Origin: Prevotella sp.
GTDB taxonomy: Bacteria; Bacillota; Clostridia; Oscillospirales; Ruminococcaceae
Direction: 5' to 3'
DNA length: 17,991 nucleotides
Assembly (NCBI GenBank): GCA_023663025.1
Contig: JAMPIC010000001.1
Coordinates: forward strand, 373,439 to 391,429
Numbering within the stretch: the stretch's first letter is position 1; every line of letters begins with the position of its first letter. A program made the position numbers and the translations under genes. Positions 1 to 6,822 of this stretch are shown here, piece by piece. Below the pieces are notes generated by a model. The model made no database searches. It had not been told where the DNA came from and saw nothing but the letters and a program-made list of their open reading frames with translations.

Positions 1-7
1 AGTCACG

Positions 8-36
8 TTGAAAACAGTCCACCGGACTGTTTTCAA
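8..36. repeat. Perfect 13-bp inverted repeat, possible terminator of an upstream gene
   Basis: TTGAAAACAGTCC and its exact reverse complement are separated by ACC, giving a 13-bp stem with a 3-nt loop. A short T-rich stretch (ATATTTTGTTT) follows, so it could terminate a gene lying left of the window. From memory, closely similar palindromes recur between genes in Ruminococcaceae-type genomes, so it may instead be a dispersed repeat. The structure is certain; the role is not. Confidence 0.6.
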
Positions 37-62
37 GGGATATTTTGTTTGCACATAACAAA

Positions 63-255
63 GGGGGAGCGGTCGTGTCCGCTCCCCCTCGGAATGGCTG
101 TCGCCATTCCTCACCCTCTTCCCCGTTTCGGGAGGATTTGCGCCCTGCGGGCGCGGGGGATTTCGCTCCCTGCGGGGAGCGACCAAAGGGCTCTGCCCTT
201 TGGAAACTCGCAGCCTTGAAAGGCTGGCGAACTTTTTAGTCGCGGCTTCGCCGCG
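63..255. repeat. Tandem array of GC-rich hairpins, intergenic repeat element
   Basis: At least six perfect short stem-loops lie almost end to end: 63-88 (10-bp stem), 91-110 (8 bp), 140-154 (6 bp, TGC loop), 165-180 (6 bp), 183-203 (9 bp, TCT loop) and 241-255 (6 bp, TTC loop). A weaker one is at 211-226 (6 bp). No credible gene fits: an open frame at 45-239 has no ribosome binding site and its protein simply translates the hairpins. The layout resembles composite intergenic repeats common in Clostridia. A role in mRNA ends, nucleoid organisation or as a mobile repeat is inference. Confidence 0.7.
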
Positions 256-370
256 CGGGGCACTGTCGTTTTGTTTTTGCGCTAAATTACAATTTATTGC
301 CCCATTGCCGAACCGCATACTGTAATTATACAATATCTTTACCAAAATTACAATAAGTTTAAAAAAAATA

Positions 371-399
371 TTGCAGAATTCTCAATTATATGGTATAAT
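371..399 (+). promoter_or_regulatory. Sigma-A promoter for the ruvC operon
   Basis: A -35-like TTGCAG (371-376) and a perfect -10 TATAAT (394-399) are separated by 17 bp. TG at 391-392 makes this an extended -10. The surrounding 260-400 stretch is AT-rich and otherwise empty. Transcription should begin near 406, which rules out translation starts at or before about 405. Confidence 0.8.
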
Positions 400-432
400 A
401 AATTGTTAATTATGATTTGGCAGGTGCAATTA

Positions 433-939
433 TTGGGAAAAACAAGAATTCTCGGCATCGACCCCGGCTACGCTATCGTGGGCTTCGGGGTGGTGGAATA
501 CGACGGCTATAACTTCGTCCCCGTACATTTCGGGGCGATAACCACTCAGGCGGGGACGGACTTTACCCGGCGGCTCAAAACCATTTTCGACGACATGAAC
601 ACAGTGCTGACTACGTTCAAACCCGAGGCTATGGCTATCGAAAAACTGTTCTTCAACACAAACCAAAAAACAGGCATTGACGTCGCTCAGGCAAGGGGCG
701 TGACCCTGCTGGCGGCGGTGAACGCGGGAGTCCCCATTTTCGAGTACACGCCCTTGCAGGTGAAGCAGTCCGTCGTGGGATACGGCAGAGCCGAAAAGCC
801 CCAGGTTATGGAAATGACCCGCAAAATCCTGGGACTTTCGGAAGTCCCCAAACCCGACGACACCGCCGACGCTCTCGCCATTGCCATCTGTCACGGACAT
901 TCGGGCGGCAGCATCAGGATACGGGAGGGCAAACTATGA
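433..939 (+). CDS. ruvC: Crossover junction endodeoxyribonuclease RuvC
   Basis: Holliday-junction resolvase: a dimer that nicks two opposing strands of the four-way junction after RuvAB branch migration. From TTG 433 the protein is 168 aa, normal for RuvC, and begins MGKTRILGIDPG, matching the family start. The RNase H-like catalytic acids are visible: D10 in GIDPG, E70 in AIEKLFF, and D143/D146 in PDDTADALAIA. I chose TTG 433 because AGGTG at 422-426 lies 6 nt upstream; an in-frame TTG at 403 precedes the predicted transcript start and ATG 412 has no binding site. It is the first gene of the operon, with ruvA 54 bp downstream. Confidence 0.95.
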   Translation: MGKTRILGIDPGYAIVGFGVVEYDGYNFVPVHFGAITTQAGTDFTRRLKTIFDDMNTVLTTFKPEAMAIEKLFFNTNQKTGIDVAQARGVTLLAAVNAGVPIFEYTPLQVKQSVVGYGRAEKPQVMEMTRKILGLSEVPKPDDTADALAIAICHGHSGGSIRIREGKL

Positions 940-993
940 CGAACGGCAAACCGTCCGCAAACGCAGCAGCACAGCTCTGAAAGGAGAATTTTT

Positions 994-1599
994 ATGATAT
1001 ACAGCGTAAAAGGAAAAATTATACATAAAGGCACGGACGTTGCCGTCATCGAATGCGGCGGGGTCGGCTATGCCTGCCGCACCACGCTTTCAACCCTGTC
1101 CCGCATAGGCAGGACGGGCGAGGAGACCATGCTTTACACCTATCTGCACGTCCGCGAGGACAACATCGAGCTTTTCGGTTTCGCCGACGAGCAGGAACTG
1201 AACTGCTTCAAGATGCTGATCACCGTCTCCGGCGTTGGTCCGAAAGCGGGACTTGCCATTTTGTCCGACACCACACCCGAAAGGTTCGCTCTGACCGTGG
1301 CTACGGGGGACTACAAGGCTTTCACCAAAACAAAGGGAGTAGGTCCCAAGCTTGCCCAAAGGGTGGTGCTGGAGCTTAAGGACAAGATAACCAAGGAGCA
1401 GCTGGCTTCGGCTGGAGGCGCGGAGCTGAACTTTTCCGCCGTCACGGAGGGAAGCAATACCTCCGAAGCTATCGCCGCGCTTGTGGTGCTGGGATACTCC
1501 CAGACGGAAGCGGCTTCGGCTGTGGCGGGTCTCGACCCCGCCCTTTCCGTGGAGGAGCTTATCCGCCTGTCCCTTAAAAAAATGGCGGCAAATCTTTAA
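994..1599 (+). CDS. ruvA: Holliday junction branch migration protein RuvA
   Basis: RuvA tetramers clamp the four-way junction and load RuvB motors. At 201 aa it is normal length. The order is an N-terminal OB-fold (about 1-63, including the GVGYACRT strand), a central double helix-hairpin-helix domain with VSGVGPKAGLAILS and KGVGPKLAQRVVLELKDK, a variable linker, and a C-terminal RuvB-binding three-helix domain containing ALVVLGYSQTEAASAV. ATG 994 is preceded by AAAGGAGAA at good spacing. Its usual partner ruvB is not adjacent: an unrelated gene lies between them. Confidence 0.95.
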   Translation: MIYSVKGKIIHKGTDVAVIECGGVGYACRTTLSTLSRIGRTGEETMLYTYLHVREDNIELFGFADEQELNCFKMLITVSGVGPKAGLAILSDTTPERFALTVATGDYKAFTKTKGVGPKLAQRVVLELKDKITKEQLASAGGAELNFSAVTEGSNTSEAIAALVVLGYSQTEAASAVAGLDPALSVEELIRLSLKKMAANL

Positions 1600-1653
1600 A
1601 ATTGTAAACGTACACGCCGTTTCGGCATACTATAGAGAAAAGGAGCGGTCAAA

Positions 1654-2832
1654 ATGCTGTCTTACCCCGATTATACAAGGTGTCCCGTAAACATCGTCTC
1701 GTCGATAAGAAAATATTACCGCGAGCCTAACGTTTACCCCACGCTGCCCAAGCTGGACGCGCACCTTTCCAAATTTTACAAGAACGTCGTGCTGATAGTT
1801 CTGAGCGGCATGGGTACGGATATGATGGAGAGAAATCTTCCCGCCTCAAGCTTTTTAAGACGCAATTTCATCGAAAATCTCACTTCGGTATTTCCTTCCT
1901 CCACCGCGGCGGCAACGAGCTTCTATACGGGAGTGTCCCCCAACGAACACGGCTGGCTGGGCAAGTCCCTGTTCTTCAAGGAATTTTGCCGCACCGTGGA
2001 CGTTTTCACCAACCTTGACAGCTACACCAAAACTCCCGTGGCAAGCGCAAACGCGGCGGAGTTCGTAATGCCCTACGAGACGATATACCGCGATATCGCG
2101 GACTCCATTATCGGGGACGTTCAGCCGTTCACCGTGACAAATGAAAAAACCGGCATTTCCGAAAAGGGAAATATCCACAAGACGGCGGACACCTTTGAAC
2201 GGGTCTGCGAGCTGCTGAAAATGATCTGTATGACAAATCAGAACACTTTTACTTATGTGTACTGGAACAGTCCCGACGATATCGCCCACAGGGACGGCAC
2301 TGCGGGAGAAAAGACCGCCGCCGCGCTGAAACTTATCAGCAAGCAGCTTGAAGTGCTTTGCAAAGACCTTACGGACACAGTCGTCATTGTTACGGCGGAT
2401 CACGGAATGAAAGACGTTTCCGAGGAAATAAAGATAAACTACATTCCCGACATTATGGAGTGCCTGGTCATTCCGCCGTTTGCCGAGAGCCGCGCGGCTT
2501 CCTGCTTCGTCAAGAACGACAGGCGCACCGACTTTGAGAGAGCTTTCCACAATCATCTGGGAAACGATTTTATACTGCTGTCCAAAAACGATATCATCGC
2601 AAAGGGCATTCTGGGCGGAGGACGTCCCCACCCGAAAATTGCCGACTTTATAGGCGACTATATGATCTGCGCCATCGCGGACAAGAGCGTTCGGTACTTA
2701 ACTCTGAACACCAAGCCCAAGCCGCCCCGCGCGGCGGATCACGGCGGTCTTACCGAGGAGGAAATGACCGTACCGCTGATAATAATTCCCACAAAGCAGA
2801 CTAAGGAGTACAAGCAGAAAAAGCTGCTGTAA
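1654..2832 (+). CDS. Alkaline phosphatase superfamily protein (type I phosphodiesterase/nucleotide pyrophosphatase-like), atypical metal site
   Basis: A 392-aa cytosolic-looking protein without signal peptide, start ATG 1654 after AAAGGAG. It shows the nucleotide pyrophosphatase/phosphodiesterase fold signatures: FPSSTAAATSFYTG with T84 as probable nucleophile and the NEHG that follows; SPDDIAHRDG giving D208/D209 and H212; VTADHGM giving D249 and H250; and AADHGG giving H363. The first strand normally ends in a metal-binding aspartate (LxDGxG), but here the residue is S51 (LSGMG, codon AGC). Such enzymes cleave phosphoester or pyrophosphate bonds using two metals; without that ligand, activity may be altered or lost. 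The substrate cannot be named. It sits between ruvA and ruvB, 54 bp after ruvA and 27 bp before ruvB, so it is probably cotranscribed. Confidence 0.8.
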   Translation: MLSYPDYTRCPVNIVSSIRKYYREPNVYPTLPKLDAHLSKFYKNVVLIVLSGMGTDMMERNLPASSFLRRNFIENLTSVFPSSTAAATSFYTGVSPNEHGWLGKSLFFKEFCRTVDVFTNLDSYTKTPVASANAAEFVMPYETIYRDIADSIIGDVQPFTVTNEKTGISEKGNIHKTADTFERVCELLKMICMTNQNTFTYVYWNSPDDIAHRDGTAGEKTAAALKLISKQLEVLCKDLTDTVVIVTADHGMKDVSEEIKINYIPDIMECLVIPPFAESRAASCFVKNDRRTDFERAFHNHLGNDFILLSKNDIIAKGILGGGRPHPKIADFIGDYMICAIADKSVRYLTLNTKPKPPRAADHGGLTEEEMTVPLIIIPTKQTKEYKQKKLL

Positions 2833-2859
2833 CCGCAGATCCCGAAAGGAAAGATAAAA

Positions 2860-3930
2860 TTGCTGGAATCAAGCGAAATGAACTTTGAACGTCCCATGAA
2901 CAGGACGGTGTCCCCCGAGGTCATTCCCAATGACGCGGAAGAGCCCGACCTTAATCTGCGCCCCAAAACTCTGTCGGAGTATATCGGTCAGGACAAGGTA
3001 AAGGAAAATATGTCCATTTATATAGAAGCGGCGAAAAAGCGGGGCGAACCTCTTGACCATGTGCTGCTGTACGGTCCTCCCGGATTGGGAAAGACCACGC
3101 TGTCGGCTATCATTGCCCACGAAATGGGGGTAAATATCCGCATAACGTCGGGACCCGCCATTGAAAAGCCGGGCGACCTGGCGGCTCTGCTCACAAATCT
3201 GTCGGAAAATGACGTGCTGTTCATCGACGAGATACACCGCCTTTCCCGCGCCATTGAGGAAGTCCTGTACCCCGCTTTGGAGGACTACGCGCTGGACATC
3301 ATCATCGGCAAAGGTCCGTCGGCGCGCTCCCTGCGCATCGACCTGCCCAAGTTTACGCTTATCGGGGCGACTACCCGGGCGGGACAGCTCACCTCCCCTC
3401 TACGCGACAGGTTCGGTATGCTCCAGCGTCTGGAGCTGTATACCTGCGAGCAGCTCTGCGACATTATAATGCGCTCGTCGGTCATTCTGGGAATTGCCTG
3501 CGACAAAAAGGGCGCTATGGAGCTGGCGAGACGGGCGAGGGGTACTCCCCGAATTGCGAACCGTCTGCTGAAAAGAGTGCGGGACTTCGCCGAGGTCATA
3601 GGCAACGGCAGGATAACCGAGGACATCGCCAAAATAGCTCTCGACCGCATGGAGATAGATTCTTTGGGACTTGACAATCTTGACAAGCGTATGCTGGATA
3701 TGCTCATACGGGGCTACAGCGGCGGTCCGGTGGGTCTGGAAACTCTCGCCTCCGCCATCGGCGAGGAAGCGGTCACTTTGGAGGACGTATGCGAGCCGTT
3801 CCTTATGCAGCTGGGATTTATCGCCAGAACCCCCCGCGGACGGTGCGCCACGGCTCTCGCCTACAAACATATGGGATACGAGTACGGGGAGACGGAAACG
3901 GACAGCTCCCAGCAGACATTTTTTGAGTGA
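2860..3930 (+). CDS. ruvB: Holliday junction branch migration DNA helicase RuvB
   Basis: Hexameric AAA+ ATPase that pumps DNA through the RuvA-bound junction. The 356-aa protein shows Walker A GPPGLGKTT (72-80), Walker B LFIDEIHR (D123, E124), the sensor-1 segment IGATTRAG (168-175), the arginine-finger region SPLRDRFG (R184), and a C-terminal winged-helix DNA-binding domain. The start is TTG 2860, because AAAGGAAAG at 2845-2853 is correctly spaced for it but about 25 nt from the next ATG at 2878. It is separated from ruvA by the phosphatase-like gene and followed by glmM after 53 bp. Confidence 0.95.
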   Translation: MLESSEMNFERPMNRTVSPEVIPNDAEEPDLNLRPKTLSEYIGQDKVKENMSIYIEAAKKRGEPLDHVLLYGPPGLGKTTLSAIIAHEMGVNIRITSGPAIEKPGDLAALLTNLSENDVLFIDEIHRLSRAIEEVLYPALEDYALDIIIGKGPSARSLRIDLPKFTLIGATTRAGQLTSPLRDRFGMLQRLELYTCEQLCDIIMRSSVILGIACDKKGAMELARRARGTPRIANRLLKRVRDFAEVIGNGRITEDIAKIALDRMEIDSLGLDNLDKRMLDMLIRGYSGGPVGLETLASAIGEEAVTLEDVCEPFLMQLGFIARTPRGRCATALAYKHMGYEYGETETDSSQQTFFE

Positions 3931-3934
3931 ACAA

Positions 3935-3950
3935 AACGGTTTGAACCGTT
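3935..3950. repeat. Short palindrome in the ruvB-glmM gap
   Basis: AACGGTT and AACCGTT are separated by TG, forming a 6-7 bp inverted repeat about 34 bp before the glmM start. An A-rich run rather than a T-run follows, so it is not an ordinary terminator on the + strand. It could be an operator or simply a small mRNA hairpin. Confidence 0.35.
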
Positions 3951-3983
3951 GCAAAAAAGATATATAAAAAGGAGAAATACACA

Positions 3984-5348
3984 ATGGGCAGACTATTCGG
4001 AACGGACGGCGCAAGAGGCGTTGCGCTTACCGAGCTTACCTGCGAGACCGCCATGCAGATCGGCAGGGCGGCGGCTATGGTGCTTACGGCGAAATCCCAC
4101 CGCAAGCCGAAAATTTATATCGGAAAGGACACGAGAATTTCCTCGGACGTTCTCGAAGCGGCTCTGATCGCGGGAATATGCTCCATGGGCGCGGACGCGG
4201 TTCTCATGGGCGTTGTGCCTACTCCCGCAGTGGCTTTCCTTGTAAAAAAGCGGGGCGCGGACGCGGGCGTGATGATATCCGCTTCCCACAACAGCATGGA
4301 GTTCAACGGCATAAAGCTGTTTTCCGGCTCGGGCTACAAGCTCTCCGACGATATGGAGGAGGAGATAGAACGTCTCGTGCTCGACGCTCCTGGGGAGATA
4401 GCCGCAGCAATGACGGGCGGCGGCAACGTGGGCAAGATAACCTACGACAAAAACGCCGAGTGGGACTACATCAGGGGCATTATGAAAACCGTGGACATCA
4501 ACCTTTCGGGACTGCGCGTGGCTATCGACTGCGCAAACGGTTCGGCAAGCTCCACGGCGGAAAAGCTTTTCGCGGGACTGGGCGCGAACGTCTTTCTTGT
4601 GAACTGCTCCCCCAACGGCATAAACATCAACCTGAACTGCGGCTCTACCCACATGGAGACAATTTCCAAATTTGTGGTGGACAAAAGATGCCATGTGGGA
4701 ATTGCCTTTGACGGCGACGCGGACAGATGTCTTGCGGTGGACGAAAACGGCGTGCTCATCGACGGCGACAAGCTTATCGCCATATTCGCCCGCGATATGC
4801 GGGACAAGGGCACTCTCAAAAAGAACACGGCTGTGGTGACAATCCTTACCAATCTGGGATTTACTCATTTTGCCAAAAACAACAACATAAATATGATAAC
4901 CACCAAGGTGGGAGACCGTTACATAGTCGAGCAGATGCTTGCAGGAGGCTACAATCTGGGCGGCGAGCAGTCGGGACACATCATCTTCCACGACTACGCC
5001 ACCACGGGCGACGGTCAGCTTACGGCGGTGCAGCTTCTCAGCGTGCTGAAACGTCAGGAGCGCAAGGCTTCGGAGCTTAGCTCGATCATGGAAAGATATC
5101 CGCAGGTAATGGTGAACGTGAAGATAATCCCAAAATGGAAAGAAGCCTGGAAGAACGACCCCATTATCGAGGAATTTATCAACGAAAATCAGAAAAAGCT
5201 CGGCTCAAGCGGCAGGATACTCGTCCGCGAGAGCGGCACCGAGCCGCTTATCCGCGTTATGATCGAGGGCAAGCGTTTCGATCAGATAAACGCCATGGCT
5301 GTGGAGATCGCCGACAAGATAAAGGAAAGGTGTCCCGACGTGGATTAA
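3984..5348 (+). CDS. glmM: Phosphoglucosamine mutase GlmM
   Basis: Converts glucosamine-6-phosphate to glucosamine-1-phosphate, a cytosolic step toward UDP-GlcNAc for peptidoglycan. At 454 aa it is the expected length. Hallmarks in order: N-terminal FGTDGARG; the phosphoserine loop ISASHNS with active S101; the Mg-binding loop DGDADR (243-248); sugar-binding GGEQSGHIIF; and the C-terminal phosphate-binding RESGTEPLIR (415-424). The ASHNS loop and GGEQSG favour glucosamine over hexose mutases. ATG 3984 follows AAAAAGGAGAA. It probably shares the ruv transcript, since no clear promoter is visible in the 53-bp gap. The methyltransferase gene follows after 25 bp. Confidence 0.95.
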   Translation: MGRLFGTDGARGVALTELTCETAMQIGRAAAMVLTAKSHRKPKIYIGKDTRISSDVLEAALIAGICSMGADAVLMGVVPTPAVAFLVKKRGADAGVMISASHNSMEFNGIKLFSGSGYKLSDDMEEEIERLVLDAPGEIAAAMTGGGNVGKITYDKNAEWDYIRGIMKTVDINLSGLRVAIDCANGSASSTAEKLFAGLGANVFLVNCSPNGININLNCGSTHMETISKFVVDKRCHVGIAFDGDADRCLAVDENGVLIDGDKLIAIFARDMRDKGTLKKNTAVVTILTNLGFTHFAKNNNINMITTKVGDRYIVEQMLAGGYNLGGEQSGHIIFHDYATTGDGQLTAVQLLSVLKRQERKASELSSIMERYPQVMVNVKIIPKWKEAWKNDPIIEEFINENQKKLGSSGRILVRESGTEPLIRVMIEGKRFDQINAMAVEIADKIKERCPDVD

Positions 5349-5373
5349 GCGCGGCGGGAAACAAGAGGTTAAA

Positions 5374-6240
5374 ATGAGAATTGCGGAAAACTGGAAAGAC
5401 TACCGTCTTATAGACTGCACGGGCGGCGAGAAGCTGGAGCTTTGGGGTGATATTTCACTTATCCGCCCCGACCCGCAGATAATCTGGAAAACCGAAAAAA
5501 AGTCTCCCCTTTGGGATACGGCTCACGGGCATTATCACCGCTCCGAAAAGGGCGGTGGACAGTGGTCTTTCAAAAAGAAGATACCCGAAAGCTGGGTCGT
5601 GGGTTACGGGGAGCTGCGGTTCAACATACGTCCCACGGGGTTCAAGCACACGGGGCTTTTCCCCGAACAGGCGGTAAACTGGGATTATATGGACGGTCTC
5701 ATACGCGGAGCGGGTCGGCAGATAAACGTGCTGAACCTGTTCGCCTACACGGGGGGAGCGACACTCGCCTGTGCAAACGCGGGGGCAAGCGTGTGCCACG
5801 TGGACGCGTCCAAAGGAATGGTACAGTGGGCGCGGGACAACGCGGCGGCAAGCGGACTTTCCGACAAGCCGATACGCTGGATTGTGGACGACTGCGAAAA
5901 ATTCGTAACCCGCGAGATAAAGCGGGGCAGACGTTACGACGCGGTTATAATGGATCCGCCCTCCTACGGCAGAGGTCCCACGGGGGAAGTGTGGAAGCTG
6001 GAGGACAGCATTTACGATTTGGTAAAGCTTTGCACCGGCGTACTGAATGACAAGCCGCTTTTCTTTCTGCTGAACAGCTATACGACGGGGCTTTCGCCGT
6101 CGGTAATGGCGTACATTCTCAAAGAAACCGTGGGGGAAAAATTCGGCGGAACTGTCACGGCGGACGAAATAGGCTTGCCCGTTGAAACCGGCGGAGGGGT
6201 GCTGCCCTGCGGTTCAACGGCAATTTGGCGGGGAGAATAA
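5374..6240 (+). CDS. Class I SAM-dependent methyltransferase, RlmI/RlmK-like
   Basis: A 288-aa protein related to the SAM-binding domain of 23S rRNA methyltransferases of the RlmI/RlmK type (my recollection of the family). Motif I, VLNLFAYTGGAT (119-130), is followed by an acidic strand end at D144, D172/D173, and motif IV DPPSYGRG (194-201). The upstream TGLFPEQAVNWDYM is also characteristic. It lacks the N-terminal PUA domain of E. coli RlmI, so it is a stand-alone catalytic unit; the substrate is probably RNA but not proven. ATG 5374 follows AAGAGG. It is the last gene before a 170-bp gap with a repeat element. Confidence 0.85.
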   Translation: MRIAENWKDYRLIDCTGGEKLELWGDISLIRPDPQIIWKTEKKSPLWDTAHGHYHRSEKGGGQWSFKKKIPESWVVGYGELRFNIRPTGFKHTGLFPEQAVNWDYMDGLIRGAGRQINVLNLFAYTGGATLACANAGASVCHVDASKGMVQWARDNAAASGLSDKPIRWIVDDCEKFVTREIKRGRRYDAVIMDPPSYGRGPTGEVWKLEDSIYDLVKLCTGVLNDKPLFFLLNSYTTGLSPSVMAYILKETVGEKFGGTVTADEIGLPVETGGGVLPCGSTAIWRGE

Positions 6241-6287
6241 TTTATGCCCCCTGCTTTCTATATCAATACTATAAAAATAACGCTTTT

Positions 6288-6351
6288 TGTAGGGGCGGGG
6301 TTTCCCCGCCCGCAGATATAGAACAACGGGACGGGAAACCCGTCCCCTACA
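6288..6351. repeat. REPIN/MITE-like double hairpin with inverted termini
   Basis: A 64-bp element begins TGTAGGGG and ends CCCCTACA. Its two 24-nt arms are inverted copies (20 of 24 positions agree). Each arm is itself a hairpin: 6293-6311 (8-bp stem, TTT loop) and 6328-6346 (8-bp stem, AAA loop). The four differences between arms occur as paired changes that keep both hairpins intact. This matches the twin-REP (REPIN) architecture of non-autonomous elements mobilised in trans. It lies between the methyltransferase gene and the next gene; no T-run follows, so termination is not evident. Confidence 0.75.
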
Positions 6352-6410
6352 GATCGTTGTTTGTTAGATGGCTAATAATTTCTACCCTCTAACAGGAAAG
6401 GACGTTTAAA

Positions 6411-6611
6411 ATGCCGATTTTAGCTCTGCTTGGCGGACTGTACTGCATTATTGTGGGAGCGGTCAAAAAAGGAAAGGCGTACAAGTCCAAAATGGGAACT
6501 CCCCTTTCCGAAAAGGAAGTAAAAACGGTTCGGATCACCTATTTCACCGTGGGCGCGCTTCTGCTCGTTGTTGCTCTTGTCAGCGGACTTAAACTTCTTG
6601 CGGAGACGTGA
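6411..6611 (+). CDS. Small two-helix membrane protein, unknown
   Basis: A 66-aa protein not recognised as a named family. ATG 6411 follows AGGAAAGGA. A hydrophobic segment at 2-18 (LALLGGLYCIIVGAV) is followed by a basic patch (KKGKAYKSK), a short polar stretch, and a second hydrophobic helix at about 47-63 (TVGALLLVVALVSGLKLL). This pattern predicts a hairpin membrane protein with a positively charged loop at residues 19-27. It stands immediately before a second small membrane protein and the ECF transporter genes, so a connection with that transporter or its expression is possible, but this is only context. Confidence 0.7.
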   Translation: MPILALLGGLYCIIVGAVKKGKAYKSKMGTPLSEKEVKTVRITYFTVGALLLVVALVSGLKLLAET

Positions 6612-6630
6612 CCCCTTTTTGGAGGAAGCT

Positions 6631-6813
6631 ATGAGGTCGGTTATAACCGTTATCATGGGCATAATACTGCTGTGGGCGGCTTTCTCAGCGCGGCAGGAGG
6701 GCTTCCGCCGCGTGAGAGGGATAACGCTCAAAGGCGCTGCCCGGCTTGTTATGCGGGTTCTGTACGCGACTGCGGGTATCGCGGTCATACTGTATATCAT
6801 AAAACTTGAATAA
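6631..6813 (+). CDS. Small two-helix membrane protein, unknown
   Basis: A 60-aa protein, ATG 6631, placed by the strong GGAGG at 6621-6625. The open frame extends upstream to 6568, but that would overlap the previous gene and has no binding site. Helix 1 is about 3-18 (VITVIMGIILLWAAFS), then a basic loop (RQEGFRRVRGITLKGAARL), then helix 2 at about 41-57 (MRVLYATAGIAVILYII). The topology mirrors its upstream neighbour without obvious sequence identity. Only 9 bp separate it from ecfA1, so it is very likely cotranscribed. No function can be assigned. Confidence 0.7.
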   Translation: MRSVITVIMGIILLWAAFSARQEGFRRVRGITLKGAARLVMRVLYATAGIAVILYIIKLE

Positions 6814-6822
6814 GGTGCGGAT

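Noticed and set aside
45..239. A 64-codon open frame in the left intergenic stretch.
   Set aside because: It only translates the hairpin array, has no ribosome binding site and its composition is not protein-like.
1..255. The repeated stems as a CRISPR array.
   Set aside because: The stems differ in sequence and length, there are no equal spacers, and no cas genes are present.
1602..1633. A possible promoter (TTGTAA ... TACTAT) before the phosphatase-like gene.
   Set aside because: The spacing is about 20 bp and both boxes are imperfect, so operon read-through is the simpler explanation.
6357..6379. TTGTTT and TAATAAT as a promoter for the small membrane protein genes.
   Set aside because: The gap between boxes is about 11 bp, too short for a sigma-A promoter.
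6568..6630. An upstream extension of the second small membrane protein.
   Set aside because: It overlaps the preceding gene and lacks a binding site, whereas ATG 6631 has GGAGG at correct spacing.
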